From positions 1 to 64,000 of the forward strand of contig JBKHEA010000002.1 of the NCBI GenBank assembly GCA_046541015.1: a stretch of 64,000 nt of DNA, written 5' to 3'. Under the pieces are notes generated by a model. The model saw only the letters and a list, made by a program, of their open reading frames with translations, was not told where the DNA came from and ran no database searches. The position numbers were made by a program, and so were the translations under genes. The DNA is from Liberiplasma sp046541015 (GTDB lineage: Bacteria > Bacillota_I > Bacilli_A > Izemoplasmatales > Izemoplasmataceae). Positions 52,227 to 59,698 of the stretch are shown one piece after another. Each line of letters starts with the position of its first letter. The first letter of the stretch is position 1.

Positions 52227-53327
52227 ATGAAGGTCATCTATGATGAACGTAATATCATCTTATCACGGGTTCAGTTAAAGAAGGGTTCGAAAAACTATCA
52301 AGCATTTTATGAACGCCACCCTGAACTAAAAGAAAAAGATGATGCCGTGCGAAGCCAAGGCATAAAAGATAAGTTACGAGAAAGTGATGCGTTTAAAGCG
52401 CGTTTTTTTCCTTTGTCTAATGCGAATCATTTGATGATTAAATCGTTTTATGACACCTTAAGTGAAACCCCATTGGGTAAAAGAGTTGATGTCGGCCAAA
52501 ATTTTCATGAAAATATTAAAGCCATCACAAAACATTATGGGGCAAGTGATGTTGGGATTGTTAAACTAAAAGACGAGCACTATTATTCACATCAAGGCGG
52601 TTTATCATTCACAATTGGTCTTGATAGCTACGGAAAAGAAGTTAAAAAAAGCTATACGCATGCTATTGTCTATGCGATAGAAATGGATCAAGATTTTATT
52701 GAACGCGCACCCTTCTTTGAAGAGATGTTAGAAACAGAAAATGCCTATTTGAAAATGGCTTTTACGGGTTTTCGTTTAGCAATGTACTTAAAACAACTTG
52801 GGTATAAAAGTATGTTTCAAAGTGAACCATATTATTTAACCCCATTAGTGCCTTTAGCTTATGATGCAGGCCTTGGTGAAATTGGGATGACAAATCATAT
52901 TATCCACAAAAAGTTAGGTAACCGAATCCGCCTTGGAGCTGTTTTAACCACATTAAAACTAAAAGAAGACCAACCAATTGATTTTGGATTAGAAGCGTTT
53001 TGTAAACGCTGCGCTTTATGTGTTATGACCTGTCCTTCAAAATCAATTACACCGTATAAAAGAGTTAGAAATAACCGTCCATTTTATAAGTTTGACGATC
53101 AAACGTGCTATCAGTTATGGACCAATTCAGGAACCGATTGTGGCGTTTGTATTAAAATATGCCCATTTTCAAAAAGCATCGAGTCAAAAACCATTGACGC
53201 CATAAAAAATGATCCTTTAAAAATTGATGCCTTTTTAAAAGATTATTTAGCGAAGCATCCTATCCATGACGTCAAAAAATCAAGACTAAAATTAGTAAAG
53301 GAGCATACCCATGACTCTAAGCATTGA
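52227..53327 (+). CDS. Reductive dehalogenase/QueG-like corrinoid 4Fe-4S protein
   Basis: A 366-residue cytosolic protein with the B12-binding core shared by reductive dehalogenases and epoxyqueuosine reductase, and two 4Fe-4S sites at the C-terminus. Evidence: GASDVGIVKLKDEHYYSHQG near 109-128, the corrinoid-region stretch DAGLGEIGMTNHIIHKKLG with NRIRLGAVLTTL near 210-240, then CKRCALCVMTCP near 252 and CYQLWTNSGTDCGVCIKICP near 293. It lacks a Tat signal and the QueG C-terminal HEAT region. The RLGAV form is closer to RdhA-like proteins than to QueG. The substrate is unknown. Smr overlaps its end by 17 bases. Confidence 0.75.
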   Translation: MKVIYDERNIILSRVQLKKGSKNYQAFYERHPELKEKDDAVRSQGIKDKLRESDAFKARFFPLSNANHLMIKSFYDTLSETPLGKRVDVGQNFHENIKAITKHYGASDVGIVKLKDEHYYSHQGGLSFTIGLDSYGKEVKKSYTHAIVYAIEMDQDFIERAPFFEEMLETENAYLKMAFTGFRLAMYLKQLGYKSMFQSEPYYLTPLVPLAYDAGLGEIGMTNHIIHKKLGNRIRLGAVLTTLKLKEDQPIDFGLEAFCKRCALCVMTCPSKSITPYKRVRNNRPFYKFDDQTCYQLWTNSGTDCGVCIKICPFSKSIESKTIDAIKNDPLKIDAFLKDYLAKHPIHDVKKSRLKLVKEHTHDSKH

Positions 53328-53550
53328 TATCCATGGTATGGTAGAATATGATGCCATTAAAACGTTAGAAAAATTTATCGCAAAAGCCCCAAAGCATACA
53401 AAAGAGATTATTGTAATTCATGGGTATCATTCAGGCAGTACCTTAAAAGAAATGGTAAGGAATCCAAATAAGTTAAGAAGTAAACGTATAAAAAGAAGAA
53501 AGTATACCTTAAACCAAGGTGAAACCATTTTAGAACTATATGAATCATAA
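53311..53550 (+). CDS. Small Smr-domain protein
   Basis: A 79-residue protein that is almost entirely an Smr (small MutS-related) domain: SIDIHGMVEYDAIKTLEKFI near 4-23, the IIVIHGYHSGSTLKEMV strand-loop near 33-49, and a basic patch SKRIKRRKY. Smr domains bind or cut nucleic acid; here the usual glycine-rich HGxGxGxL loop reads HGYHSGSTL, so activity is uncertain. AAAGGAGCATACCC upstream fixes the start. It overlaps the previous gene and is the last of the operon that begins at 48.9 kb. Confidence 0.85.
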   Translation: MTLSIDIHGMVEYDAIKTLEKFIAKAPKHTKEIIVIHGYHSGSTLKEMVRNPNKLRSKRIKRRKYTLNQGETILELYES

Positions 53551-53608
53551 CAACTGAGTAAATCATATCTTTTTTCTTAACTAGACGCATGCTTTTAAAA
53601 AACCTAAA

Positions 53609-53636
53609 AAATCCGTTTCAATCCGGATTTTTTTTG
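53609..53636 (+). terminator. Terminator of the OLD-to-Smr operon
   Basis: AAATCCG / CGGATTT (53609-53615, 53624-53630) is followed by a T run. Confidence 0.8.
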
Positions 53637-53657
53637 TTATAATGAGAATGTATGATT

Positions 53658-53675
53658 TGAAAGCGCTTTTATAAT
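53658..53675 (+). promoter_or_regulatory. cre-like site overlapping the nfn -10 box
   Basis: TGAAAGCGCTTTTA (53658-53671) matches the catabolite-responsive consensus TGWAANCGNTNWCA at 13 of 14 positions. It overlaps TATAAT (53670-53675). In this position a CcpA-like protein would repress nfnAB when sugar is plentiful. Confidence 0.5.
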
Positions 53676-53695
53676 TGACTTAAAAGAGGTGACCC

Positions 53696-54511
53696 ATGTA
53701 TAAAATAGTAGAGAAAAAAGTACTAAATGAAGCGGTAGAATTAATGAAAATTGAAGCACCGTTGGTTGCAAAAAATGCGCTTCCTGGCCATTTTGTGATA
53801 TTAAGAGTTGATGAAGATGGTGAACGCATTCCGCTAACGATTGCGGGTATTTCATCAAATTTAGTCACCATTATTTATCAGAAATTAGGCTATTCAACCC
53901 TAAAGCTTGGTGAAAAAGAAGTTGGCGATACAATTAGTGATTTTGTAGGCCCATTAGGAAAGGCTGCCCATATTAGGAAAAAGAAACATGTTATTGGTGT
54001 AGCGGGTGGTGTGGGGAGTGCCCCATTGTTACCGCAACTAAAAGCGTATAAAGAAAGTGGCGCAACCGTTGAACTCATCATCGGCGCAAGAAATAAAGAG
54101 TATATTATTTTAGAAGATGAGTATGAAGCTTTTTGTGATAAGATCACCATTACAACAGATGATGGATCTTATGGCAAAAAGGGTCTTGTAACGGATGCTT
54201 TAAAAGAACGTATAAATCAAGATGAAACGATTGATCACATCATTGCGATTGGGCCAGTCATTATGATGAAATATGTCACATATATGGCTAAAGACCATGA
54301 CATAAGTATAGATGTTAGTTTAAACCCTATTATGATCGATGGAACAGGGATGTGTGGGAATTGTCGTGTAAGTATCGGCGGTAAAACATTTTTTGCCTGT
54401 ATCGACGGTCCCGATTTTCCTGGTGAAGAAGTCGATTTTGATGAACTTATGGCAAGACAAAGTTATTATAAAGAAGAAGAGCATCGTTGTAGGGTGGGAT
54501 TAGATGATTAG
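53696..54511 (+). CDS. nfnA: NfnA-type ferredoxin:NADP+ oxidoreductase subunit (FAD/2Fe-2S)
   Basis: A 271-residue subunit of the NADH-dependent reduced ferredoxin:NADP+ oxidoreductase family, also named as sulfide/dihydroorotate dehydrogenase-like. It has an FAD-binding barrel (GHFVILRVDEDGERIPLTIA near 23-42), an NAD(P)-binding fold (VIGVAGGVGSAPLLPQL near 99) and a C-terminal 2Fe-2S site (GMCGNCRVSIGG, then FFAC and FPGEEVDFDELM). NfnAB links NADH, ferredoxin and NADPH by electron bifurcation in anaerobes. The next gene overlaps it by eight bases and encodes the matching subunit. A homologous pair with glutamate synthase-like activity is the alternative. Confidence 0.85.
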   Translation: MYKIVEKKVLNEAVELMKIEAPLVAKNALPGHFVILRVDEDGERIPLTIAGISSNLVTIIYQKLGYSTLKLGEKEVGDTISDFVGPLGKAAHIRKKKHVIGVAGGVGSAPLLPQLKAYKESGATVELIIGARNKEYIILEDEYEAFCDKITITTDDGSYGKKGLVTDALKERINQDETIDHIIAIGPVIMMKYVTYMAKDHDISIDVSLNPIMIDGTGMCGNCRVSIGGKTFFACIDGPDFPGEEVDFDELMARQSYYKEEEHRCRVGLDD

Positions 54512-55886
54512 TTTAGAAAAAACGCTTATGCAAGAACAAAGTCCTTGCGAAAGAAACCAAAATTTTTTAGAAGTTGCATTAGGCTATAAAGAAGAAGAAG
54601 CGCTCAAAGAAGCTCTTCGTTGTATTGATTGTAAAAATCCTCGCTGTGTGAAGGCTTGTCCTGTTCATATCAATATTCCAAAGTTTATAAGAGCGATTAA
54701 AGATCATGATTTTAATCAAGCTTTTGATACCATTTATGAAGATAATATTTTACCTGCGATTTGCGGTAGAGTCTGTCCACAAGAAAGCCAATGCGAAGGG
54801 GCATGTATTTTATCGCTTAAAGGGGAAAGTGTCGCGATTGGCGCATTAGAACGCTTTATTGGTGATTACGGGTTAACGCATGAACTTGCAAAAAGTGACG
54901 TTATCCCTTCAAATGGCACAAAAGTTGCTGTTGTTGGTAGTGGACCTGCGGGTCTTGCGAATGCCGCAAGTTTAAGAAAAAAAGGCTATGATGTCACAAT
55001 TTTTGAAGCTTTACATGATTATGGTGGGGTTTTAAAATATGGTATTCCAGATTTTAGATTGCCAAAAGATATTGTTACAAAAGAAATCAATCAGTTAAAA
55101 GCCAGCGGTGTTAAATTTATCAAAAATGCAGTCATTGGAAAAAGTTTAACGATTGATCAACTTAAAGAAGAAGGCTATCAAGCTATATTTATTGGAAGTG
55201 GGGCTGGCTTACCTAGTGCCCTTAATATTCCTGGTGAAAATTTAAATGGTGTTTATTATGCTAATGAGTTTTTAACCCGTGTAAATCTCATGCGTTCAAG
55301 AACCGATAAACTTTCAAAAACACCGATTAAACTCGGTAAGAAAGTAGCGGTTGTTGGGGGTGGGAATGTTGCGATGGATGCAGCCCGTACTGCCAAGCGT
55401 TTAGGGGCTGAAGAAGTTTATATTATGTACCGAAGAGATGAAGCAAGTTTACCAGCACGTTTAGCTGAAATTCATCATGCAAAAGAAGAAGGCATCATCT
55501 TTAATTTGCTGAGAAATCCAGTTGAATTAAAAGGTGAAAACCGCATATTAAAACAGGTTGTATGTGAAAAAATGGTTTTAGGTGAAGCTGATGCTTCAGG
55601 TAGAAGAAGACCGCTACCGACAAACACATTTGAAACGTTTGATATTGATCAAATTATTATTTCAATCGGCCAAAAGCCTAACCCAATCTTAAAAGATAAT
55701 ACTTTAGGATTATCAACCCAACCATGGGGTGGGATTATAACCAATGAATACCACATGACTAGCTTAGAAGGTGTCTTTGCAGGGGGCGATGTAGTTACTG
55801 GGGCAGCAACGGTTATTTTAGCGATGGGGGCTGGAAAAGATGCAGCGCACCATATGGATGAGTATTTAAAAACGAAATTACACTAA
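54504..55886 (+). CDS. nfnB: NfnB-type subunit, GltA-like FAD/4Fe-4S oxidoreductase
   Basis: A 460-residue partner of NfnA. N-terminal cysteine clusters for two 4Fe-4S centres are visible: CIDCKNPRCVKACPVHINIP near 39-58 and ICGRVCPQESQCEGAC near 89-104. Two dinucleotide folds follow: FAD (VAVVGSGPAGLANAASLRKK near 144) and NADPH (KVAVVGGGNVAMDAARTAKR near 282). It is the size of a glutamate synthase small subunit, but there is no GltB large subunit here. The fused gene order with NfnA supports the bifurcating transhydrogenase reading. It ends at a strong terminator. Confidence 0.88.
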   Translation: MISLEKTLMQEQSPCERNQNFLEVALGYKEEEALKEALRCIDCKNPRCVKACPVHINIPKFIRAIKDHDFNQAFDTIYEDNILPAICGRVCPQESQCEGACILSLKGESVAIGALERFIGDYGLTHELAKSDVIPSNGTKVAVVGSGPAGLANAASLRKKGYDVTIFEALHDYGGVLKYGIPDFRLPKDIVTKEINQLKASGVKFIKNAVIGKSLTIDQLKEEGYQAIFIGSGAGLPSALNIPGENLNGVYYANEFLTRVNLMRSRTDKLSKTPIKLGKKVAVVGGGNVAMDAARTAKRLGAEEVYIMYRRDEASLPARLAEIHHAKEEGIIFNLLRNPVELKGENRILKQVVCEKMVLGEADASGRRRPLPTNTFETFDIDQIIISIGQKPNPILKDNTLGLSTQPWGGIITNEYHMTSLEGVFAGGDVVTGAATVILAMGAGKDAAHHMDEYLKTKLH

Positions 55887-55911
55887 AAACGTACGTATTG
55901 TACGTTTTTTT
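55885..55911 (+). terminator. Terminator of nfnAB
   Basis: AAAAACGTAC-GTATT-GTACGTTTTT is followed by T. It abuts the next promoter. Confidence 0.9.
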
Positions 55912-55912
55912 G

Positions 55913-55941
55913 TTGACACAAAAAGCTTTTATTGGTAAACT
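55913..55941 (+). promoter_or_regulatory. Strong promoter of the second degV gene
   Basis: TTGACA (55913-55918), a 17-base spacer, and TGG-TAAACT (-10 at 55936-55941). It has the same extended TGG-TAAACT form as the fbp promoter. Confidence 0.7.
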
Positions 55942-55985
55942 TTGGTATAAGATACTTTGAATATCAAAATAAATAGGAGGCAACA

Positions 55986-56840
55986 ATGAGCAAAATTGGC
56001 TTAGTAGTATGTGGAAACTCAGGCATTGATTACTTAAAACATGATTATGACATTCGTGTTATTCGTTCAACTTTATTATTTGGAGAAGATGAATATACAG
56101 ATTTCGTTGATATTACTGCAGAAGAATTTTATCAAAAATTAGAAGAGAATCCAGAATTATCGCCATCAACTGCACAAACAGCAACAGGTGTGATTTTAGA
56201 AACTTATGAGACCTTAAAAAAAGATGGATATGATGAAATCTTAGTGATTACGATTTCTTCTAAGTTGAGTGGGACTCATGAAGGGGCTAAAATGGCCGCA
56301 AATATGATTGAAGGCGTAAAAGTAACCGTCTTTGATTCATTAAGTGTTGCCTACCCTGAAGCTTACATGGTCTTAACCGCCGCAGAAATGATTAAAAACG
56401 GAAAAAAAATTCCAGAAATTTTAGATAAACTTGTCTACATTCGTGAACATCAAGGGATTTTAGTCAGTGTAGATACATTAAAATATTTAGTTAAGAATGG
56501 TCGTTTAAGTGGAGCGAGTGGTTTTTTAGGTAGTATCCTTAAAATTAAACCGATGCTTCATCTAACAAGAGAAGGTAAAATCGAACCGCTTGAAAAAATT
56601 CGTACACGTTCTAAAGCATTAAGTCGAATTGTTGAAAAATTTGCCGAAGATCATTATACAGATAACGCCATAGTATTCATCGCACATGCGAATGCTTTTG
56701 ATGAAGTTGATTGGGTTAAACAAGCCTTAATGGAACATTTACCAAACTTAAAATCCATTGAAGTTACCCCATTAACACCAGTTGTTGGTGCTCATGCTGG
56801 ACCAAAAACACTTGCCATTGGTTGGGTCCCTAAAAAATAA
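55986..56840 (+). CDS. DegV family fatty-acid-binding protein (FakB-like), copy 2
   Basis: A 284-residue DegV protein, probably a fatty-acid carrier for FakA-type phosphorylation. Family stretches are ISSKLSGTHEGAKMAANMI, VKNGRLSGASGFLGSIL near 168, KIKPMLHLTREGKIEP and VVGAHAGPKTLAIGW. The ligand-site loop reads SPSTAQTATGV instead of the TSQPS form, so the preferred acyl chain may differ from copy 1. It has its own strong promoter and AGGAGG. A MarR-type regulator follows 54 bases later and a third copy lies at 58.2 kb. Confidence 0.92.
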   Translation: MSKIGLVVCGNSGIDYLKHDYDIRVIRSTLLFGEDEYTDFVDITAEEFYQKLEENPELSPSTAQTATGVILETYETLKKDGYDEILVITISSKLSGTHEGAKMAANMIEGVKVTVFDSLSVAYPEAYMVLTAAEMIKNGKKIPEILDKLVYIREHQGILVSVDTLKYLVKNGRLSGASGFLGSILKIKPMLHLTREGKIEPLEKIRTRSKALSRIVEKFAEDHYTDNAIVFIAHANAFDEVDWVKQALMEHLPNLKSIEVTPLTPVVGAHAGPKTLAIGWVPKK

Positions 56841-56894
56841 CTTAATTAATCTTTTATTTTACGATATAATAGTCTTGAAAAGGGGGGCTAACTC

Positions 56895-57338
56895 ATGAAG
56901 CATTCAGCAGCAAAAAAAGTCATTAATGAACTCCTTGTAGAGGTCTTTAATAATATTTTAAGCATTGAACAACAAAATCTAAAAGCACGTGGCGTCAAAC
57001 TTTCTATGAATGAAGTGCACGTTTTAGAGGCGATTATTAAAACAAAAGAACCTACAATGTCTAATATTGCTCAAAGATTACGCGTAACTGTAGGGACACT
57101 GACTACCTCGATCAATCGTCTTGTTGACAAAGGTTATTGTGAGCGTTTTAGCACAGAAGGCGACCGCCGCAAAGTATTAATCCGTCTTACGGATAAAGCA
57201 AAAGAGGTTTTAGCAATTCATGAAGAGTTTCATGAAGAAATGATTGAGGCAGTTGTTGAAGACATGCAGCTAGAAGATAATAGTGTTTTAATTGAGTCAC
57301 TGGAAAATATTGCCCAATACTTTAAAAGTAAGTACTAA
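56895..57338 (+). CDS. MarR family transcriptional regulator
   Basis: A 147-residue winged-helix regulator. The DNA-binding region is clear: MSNIAQRLRVTVGTLTTSIN at about 54-73, then the wing RLVDKGYCERFSTEGDRRKV. The N-terminal SMNEVHVLEAI matches FabT-type MarR proteins. FabT represses fatty-acid synthesis genes in streptococci. Its place between two FakB-like degV genes makes a lipid-related role attractive, but I cannot confirm it. A TATAAT at 56865-56870 and AGGGGGG provide its own expression signals. Confidence 0.88.
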   Translation: MKHSAAKKVINELLVEVFNNILSIEQQNLKARGVKLSMNEVHVLEAIIKTKEPTMSNIAQRLRVTVGTLTTSINRLVDKGYCERFSTEGDRRKVLIRLTDKAKEVLAIHEEFHEEMIEAVVEDMQLEDNSVLIESLENIAQYFKSKY

Positions 57339-57411
57339 TTTTTAAACACCTTTACACACCCTTGCTTATTTGATAAAATGAATTAAGCAAGTAGTGAAGA
57401 GGTGTTTTTTT

Positions 57412-57756
57412 ATGGCATTAAGTTCTGATATTATTAGAGGCCATCTTGATTTACTTATTTTGAAACTAATTTTAGAAAAAGACCGTTACGGTTATGAAAT
57501 ATCAAGAGAAATTATCGAACGAACAGATTCGCTTTTTTCTATTAAAGAAGCTACTCTTTATGCACTTGTATCACGCTTAGAGAAAAAAGAATTAATTGAC
57601 TCTTACATCGGTGAAAAAAGTCATGGTAGTAAACGTCGTTATTACCGCATTACCACACTTGGTAAGGCTTATTATAAGGAAAAATTTAAGGAATGGGATA
57701 TCTTAAAAAACGTCATGTCAAAAGTCTTGGAGGCAAGCGATGAAAGAGATTCATAA
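57412..57756 (+). CDS. PadR family transcriptional regulator
   Basis: A 114-residue regulator with the PadR winged-helix: LDLLILKLILEKDRYGYEIS near 13-32, KEATLYALVSRLEKKELI near 46-63 and KSHGSKRRYYRITTLGKAY. I chose the ATG at 57412 with AGAGGTG upstream; an in-frame GTG lies 18 bases earlier. It overlaps the next gene by 17 bases, a pairing common for PadR and a partner membrane protein. The effector is unknown. Confidence 0.9.
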   Translation: MALSSDIIRGHLDLLILKLILEKDRYGYEISREIIERTDSLFSIKEATLYALVSRLEKKELIDSYIGEKSHGSKRRYYRITTLGKAYYKEKFKEWDILKNVMSKVLEASDERDS

Positions 57757-58177
57757 ATTTGTCCAATCTTTATTTAAAGAACATCACTTAGATAAAAAAG
57801 ATCCTGATGCTATGCAAAAACTCATTGAAATGTTAGAAGAAAAGGTGTTAGACCTAACAGAAAACGGATTAAGCACTGAAGATGCGATTCATAAAACGAT
57901 TATTGAATTTGGAGAATTAGAAGATTACTATGCGCCATTAATCAAAAAAGAAAACAAGCGTTACAAGCGCCAAAAAACGATCCATCACTATAAAAATGAT
58001 TTGTTATTTAGTGTTTTAAGCAGCATTATCATTATTGCCATATTGCTTACAATAAATATCCAAATCCGACTGACTTATATTGAAGACTTTGGGTTTTGGT
58101 TTATCATTCCCAGTTTAGGCATTTTGTTTTGGCCGCTTAGTTTGCTATATAAATTCTTAAATAAAAAAGGAGAATAA
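57740..58177 (+). CDS. PadR-associated membrane protein (permease-prefix-like domain)
   Basis: A 145-residue protein. The first 75 residues form a soluble helical domain with the pattern LTENGLSTEDAIHKTIIEFG and EDYYAPLIK, resembling the permease prefix domain often found next to PadR genes. Two hydrophobic segments follow (about 92-108 and 118-138). It overlaps padR by 17 bases and the next gene starts two bases after it. In other genomes such partners are thought to be targets or sensors for PadR; here this is inference. Confidence 0.75.
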   Translation: MKEIHKFVQSLFKEHHLDKKDPDAMQKLIEMLEEKVLDLTENGLSTEDAIHKTIIEFGELEDYYAPLIKKENKRYKRQKTIHHYKNDLLFSVLSSIIIIAILLTINIQIRLTYIEDFGFWFIIPSLGILFWPLSLLYKFLNKKGE

Positions 58178-58178
58178 C

Positions 58179-59042
58179 ATGTCAAAAACAGCTGTAATTG
58201 CAGTTAGTACAGGATGTTTAGATTACCTTGATGTTGATCGTAATAATCTTTTTATGGTTCGTTGTAAAATACTTATGCATGATAAACAGTATAATGATTA
58301 TACTGAACTTGATGCCGATACTTTTTATAAAGCACTAAAAGAAGATACAAGCTTAGTGCCTTCATCAAGCATGCCTTCAATTGGAGAGATTATAGAAACG
58401 TATGAAGCAGTTGAGGCAGCCGGTTTTTCTAATGTTTTAGTTATCTCAATATCTAAAGGATTAAGTGGAACTTATGAAGCTGGTTTAATGGCAAAAAACG
58501 CTTATAAAGGTAACCTTAATATTTGGGTCATCGACAGTAAAAATGCTGCAATAAGTGAAGGATTTTTATCGCTTTTAGCCCTTAAATATATCGATCAAGG
58601 CAAATCGTTTAAAGAGATTATTAAAGCTATTGAAGATTTAAGAATTAAGCGTAAGCAATATTTTATGGTTGATAACTTACGTTTATTTGTAAAAAACGGT
58701 CGTTTAAGCAGTGCTCAAGGCTTTATTGCAGGCGTACTAAAAATCAAACCAATTTTAGAAGTAAATGATCAAGGAAAGATTGTTCCTTTTGATAAAGTAA
58801 GAACACAATCAAAAGCAATCAGTCGTATGGCTGAACTCATTATTAATGATGTAAAAGAGCTTAAGAACTATGTGATAACCTACAATACAAGTGATAACTT
58901 AGAAGCTTATGAATCCTTACGTGAACAAATTGAATCAGCACTTCCTAAACATGTTGCCTACGCTGCACCCATTACACCCGTTATTGGATGTCATACTGGG
59001 CATGGAACAGTTGGCGTTGCCTACTTTAACTTAGATGAATAA
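58179..59042 (+). CDS. DegV family fatty-acid-binding protein (FakB-like), copy 3
   Basis: A 287-residue DegV protein and the most diverged of three copies. It keeps the overall fold signatures (ISISKGLSGTYEAGLMAKNA, VKNGRLSSAQGFIAGVLKIK) but ends VIGCHTGHGTVGVAYF rather than the AHAGP form, and its early ligand loop reads VPSSSMPSIGE. It is cotranscribed with the PadR pair, two bases after the membrane protein. Its different binding-site residues suggest another acyl chain or ligand. Confidence 0.9.
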   Translation: MSKTAVIAVSTGCLDYLDVDRNNLFMVRCKILMHDKQYNDYTELDADTFYKALKEDTSLVPSSSMPSIGEIIETYEAVEAAGFSNVLVISISKGLSGTYEAGLMAKNAYKGNLNIWVIDSKNAAISEGFLSLLALKYIDQGKSFKEIIKAIEDLRIKRKQYFMVDNLRLFVKNGRLSSAQGFIAGVLKIKPILEVNDQGKIVPFDKVRTQSKAISRMAELIINDVKELKNYVITYNTSDNLEAYESLREQIESALPKHVAYAAPITPVIGCHTGHGTVGVAYFNLDE

Positions 59043-59095
59043 GGGAAGACTAAAGGCTATCTTCTAATTAATATTGTAAATTTAATGACTTAGTG

Positions 59096-59101
59096 ATACA
59101 A
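59096..59101 (+). promoter_or_regulatory. Possible -10 of the Gx transporter gene
   Basis: TGA-TACAAT sits 18 bases before the start codon, in a 77-base gap after the third degV gene. No clear terminator or -35 is seen in that gap. Confidence 0.35.
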
Positions 59102-59119
59102 TAGCCTAGTGGTGATATT

Positions 59120-59659
59120 ATGGAAACAAAAAAACTTACATTTTTGGCTGTTTTACTAGCTGCAAGCGTTGTTTTAAACATCGTCGAGCGGGTAACCATG
59201 CAAGCCTTAACGCAACCCATTGCGGTTATTTTAGGACCCGTAGTTGGGGCTGGTGGGGTGCGCATTGGCCTAGCTAATATTGTAGTCATGTTAATTTTAT
59301 ATAATTTTTCAACGAAAGATGCTTTTGTATTACTTTTACTTAGGATCATGATCGTTGGACAACTGGCAATCGGCCTTTTTAGCTTACCATTTTGGACAAG
59401 CTTAATGGGTGGTGTCACAGGATTTTTCTTAATGAGCATCATTAAATCATTTAAAGGCTTTAGTGTAATAAGCGTCAGTATTATGGGCGCTGTTGGACAT
59501 GTCTTTGGTCAAATTTTTATTGCTGTAATCTTTTTTGAGCTCATAGAAATTGTCGTCTATATTCCTTTTATGTTAATGCTTAGTGTTCCTGCAGGTATAT
59601 TTACTGGGAAGATTACAACCAAACTGAATGTTATTTTAAAACCAATGTTAGCTGAATAA
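59120..59659 (+). CDS. Gx transporter family protein (HepI-like, ECF S-component-like)
   Basis: A 179-residue membrane protein with five or six helices. The N-terminus LTFLAVLLAASVVLNIVERV and the loop PVVGAGGVRIGLANIVVMLI match the Gx transporter family (COG4769), once annotated as heptaprenyl diphosphate synthase component I. In other genomes this family co-occurs with ApbE, FMN-binding proteins and flavin-based electron transfer, which is exactly the local context. It may import a precursor such as a flavin or quinone component. It is convergent with apbE, sharing a bidirectional terminator. Confidence 0.85.
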   Translation: METKKLTFLAVLLAASVVLNIVERVTMQALTQPIAVILGPVVGAGGVRIGLANIVVMLILYNFSTKDAFVLLLLRIMIVGQLAIGLFSLPFWTSLMGGVTGFFLMSIIKSFKGFSVISVSIMGAVGHVFGQIFIAVIFFELIEIVVYIPFMLMLSVPAGIFTGKITTKLNVILKPMLAE

Positions 59660-59660
59660 A

Positions 59661-59698
59661 AAAACCCATTAGACAATTTGTCTAATGGGTTTTATTTT
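59661..59698. terminator. Strong bidirectional terminator
   Basis: A 16-base perfect stem (59661-59676 with 59678-59693, core AAACCCATTAGACA) is flanked by A and T runs. Confidence 0.9.

Noticed and set aside
54504..55886. Glutamate synthase small subunit
   Set aside because: There is no large GltB subunit, and the adjoining NfnA-type partner points to the Nfn transhydrogenase.
59120..59659. Heptaprenyl diphosphate synthase component for quinone synthesis
   Set aside because: No component II or menaquinone gene is in the window, and the sequence is a multi-helix membrane protein of the Gx transporter family.
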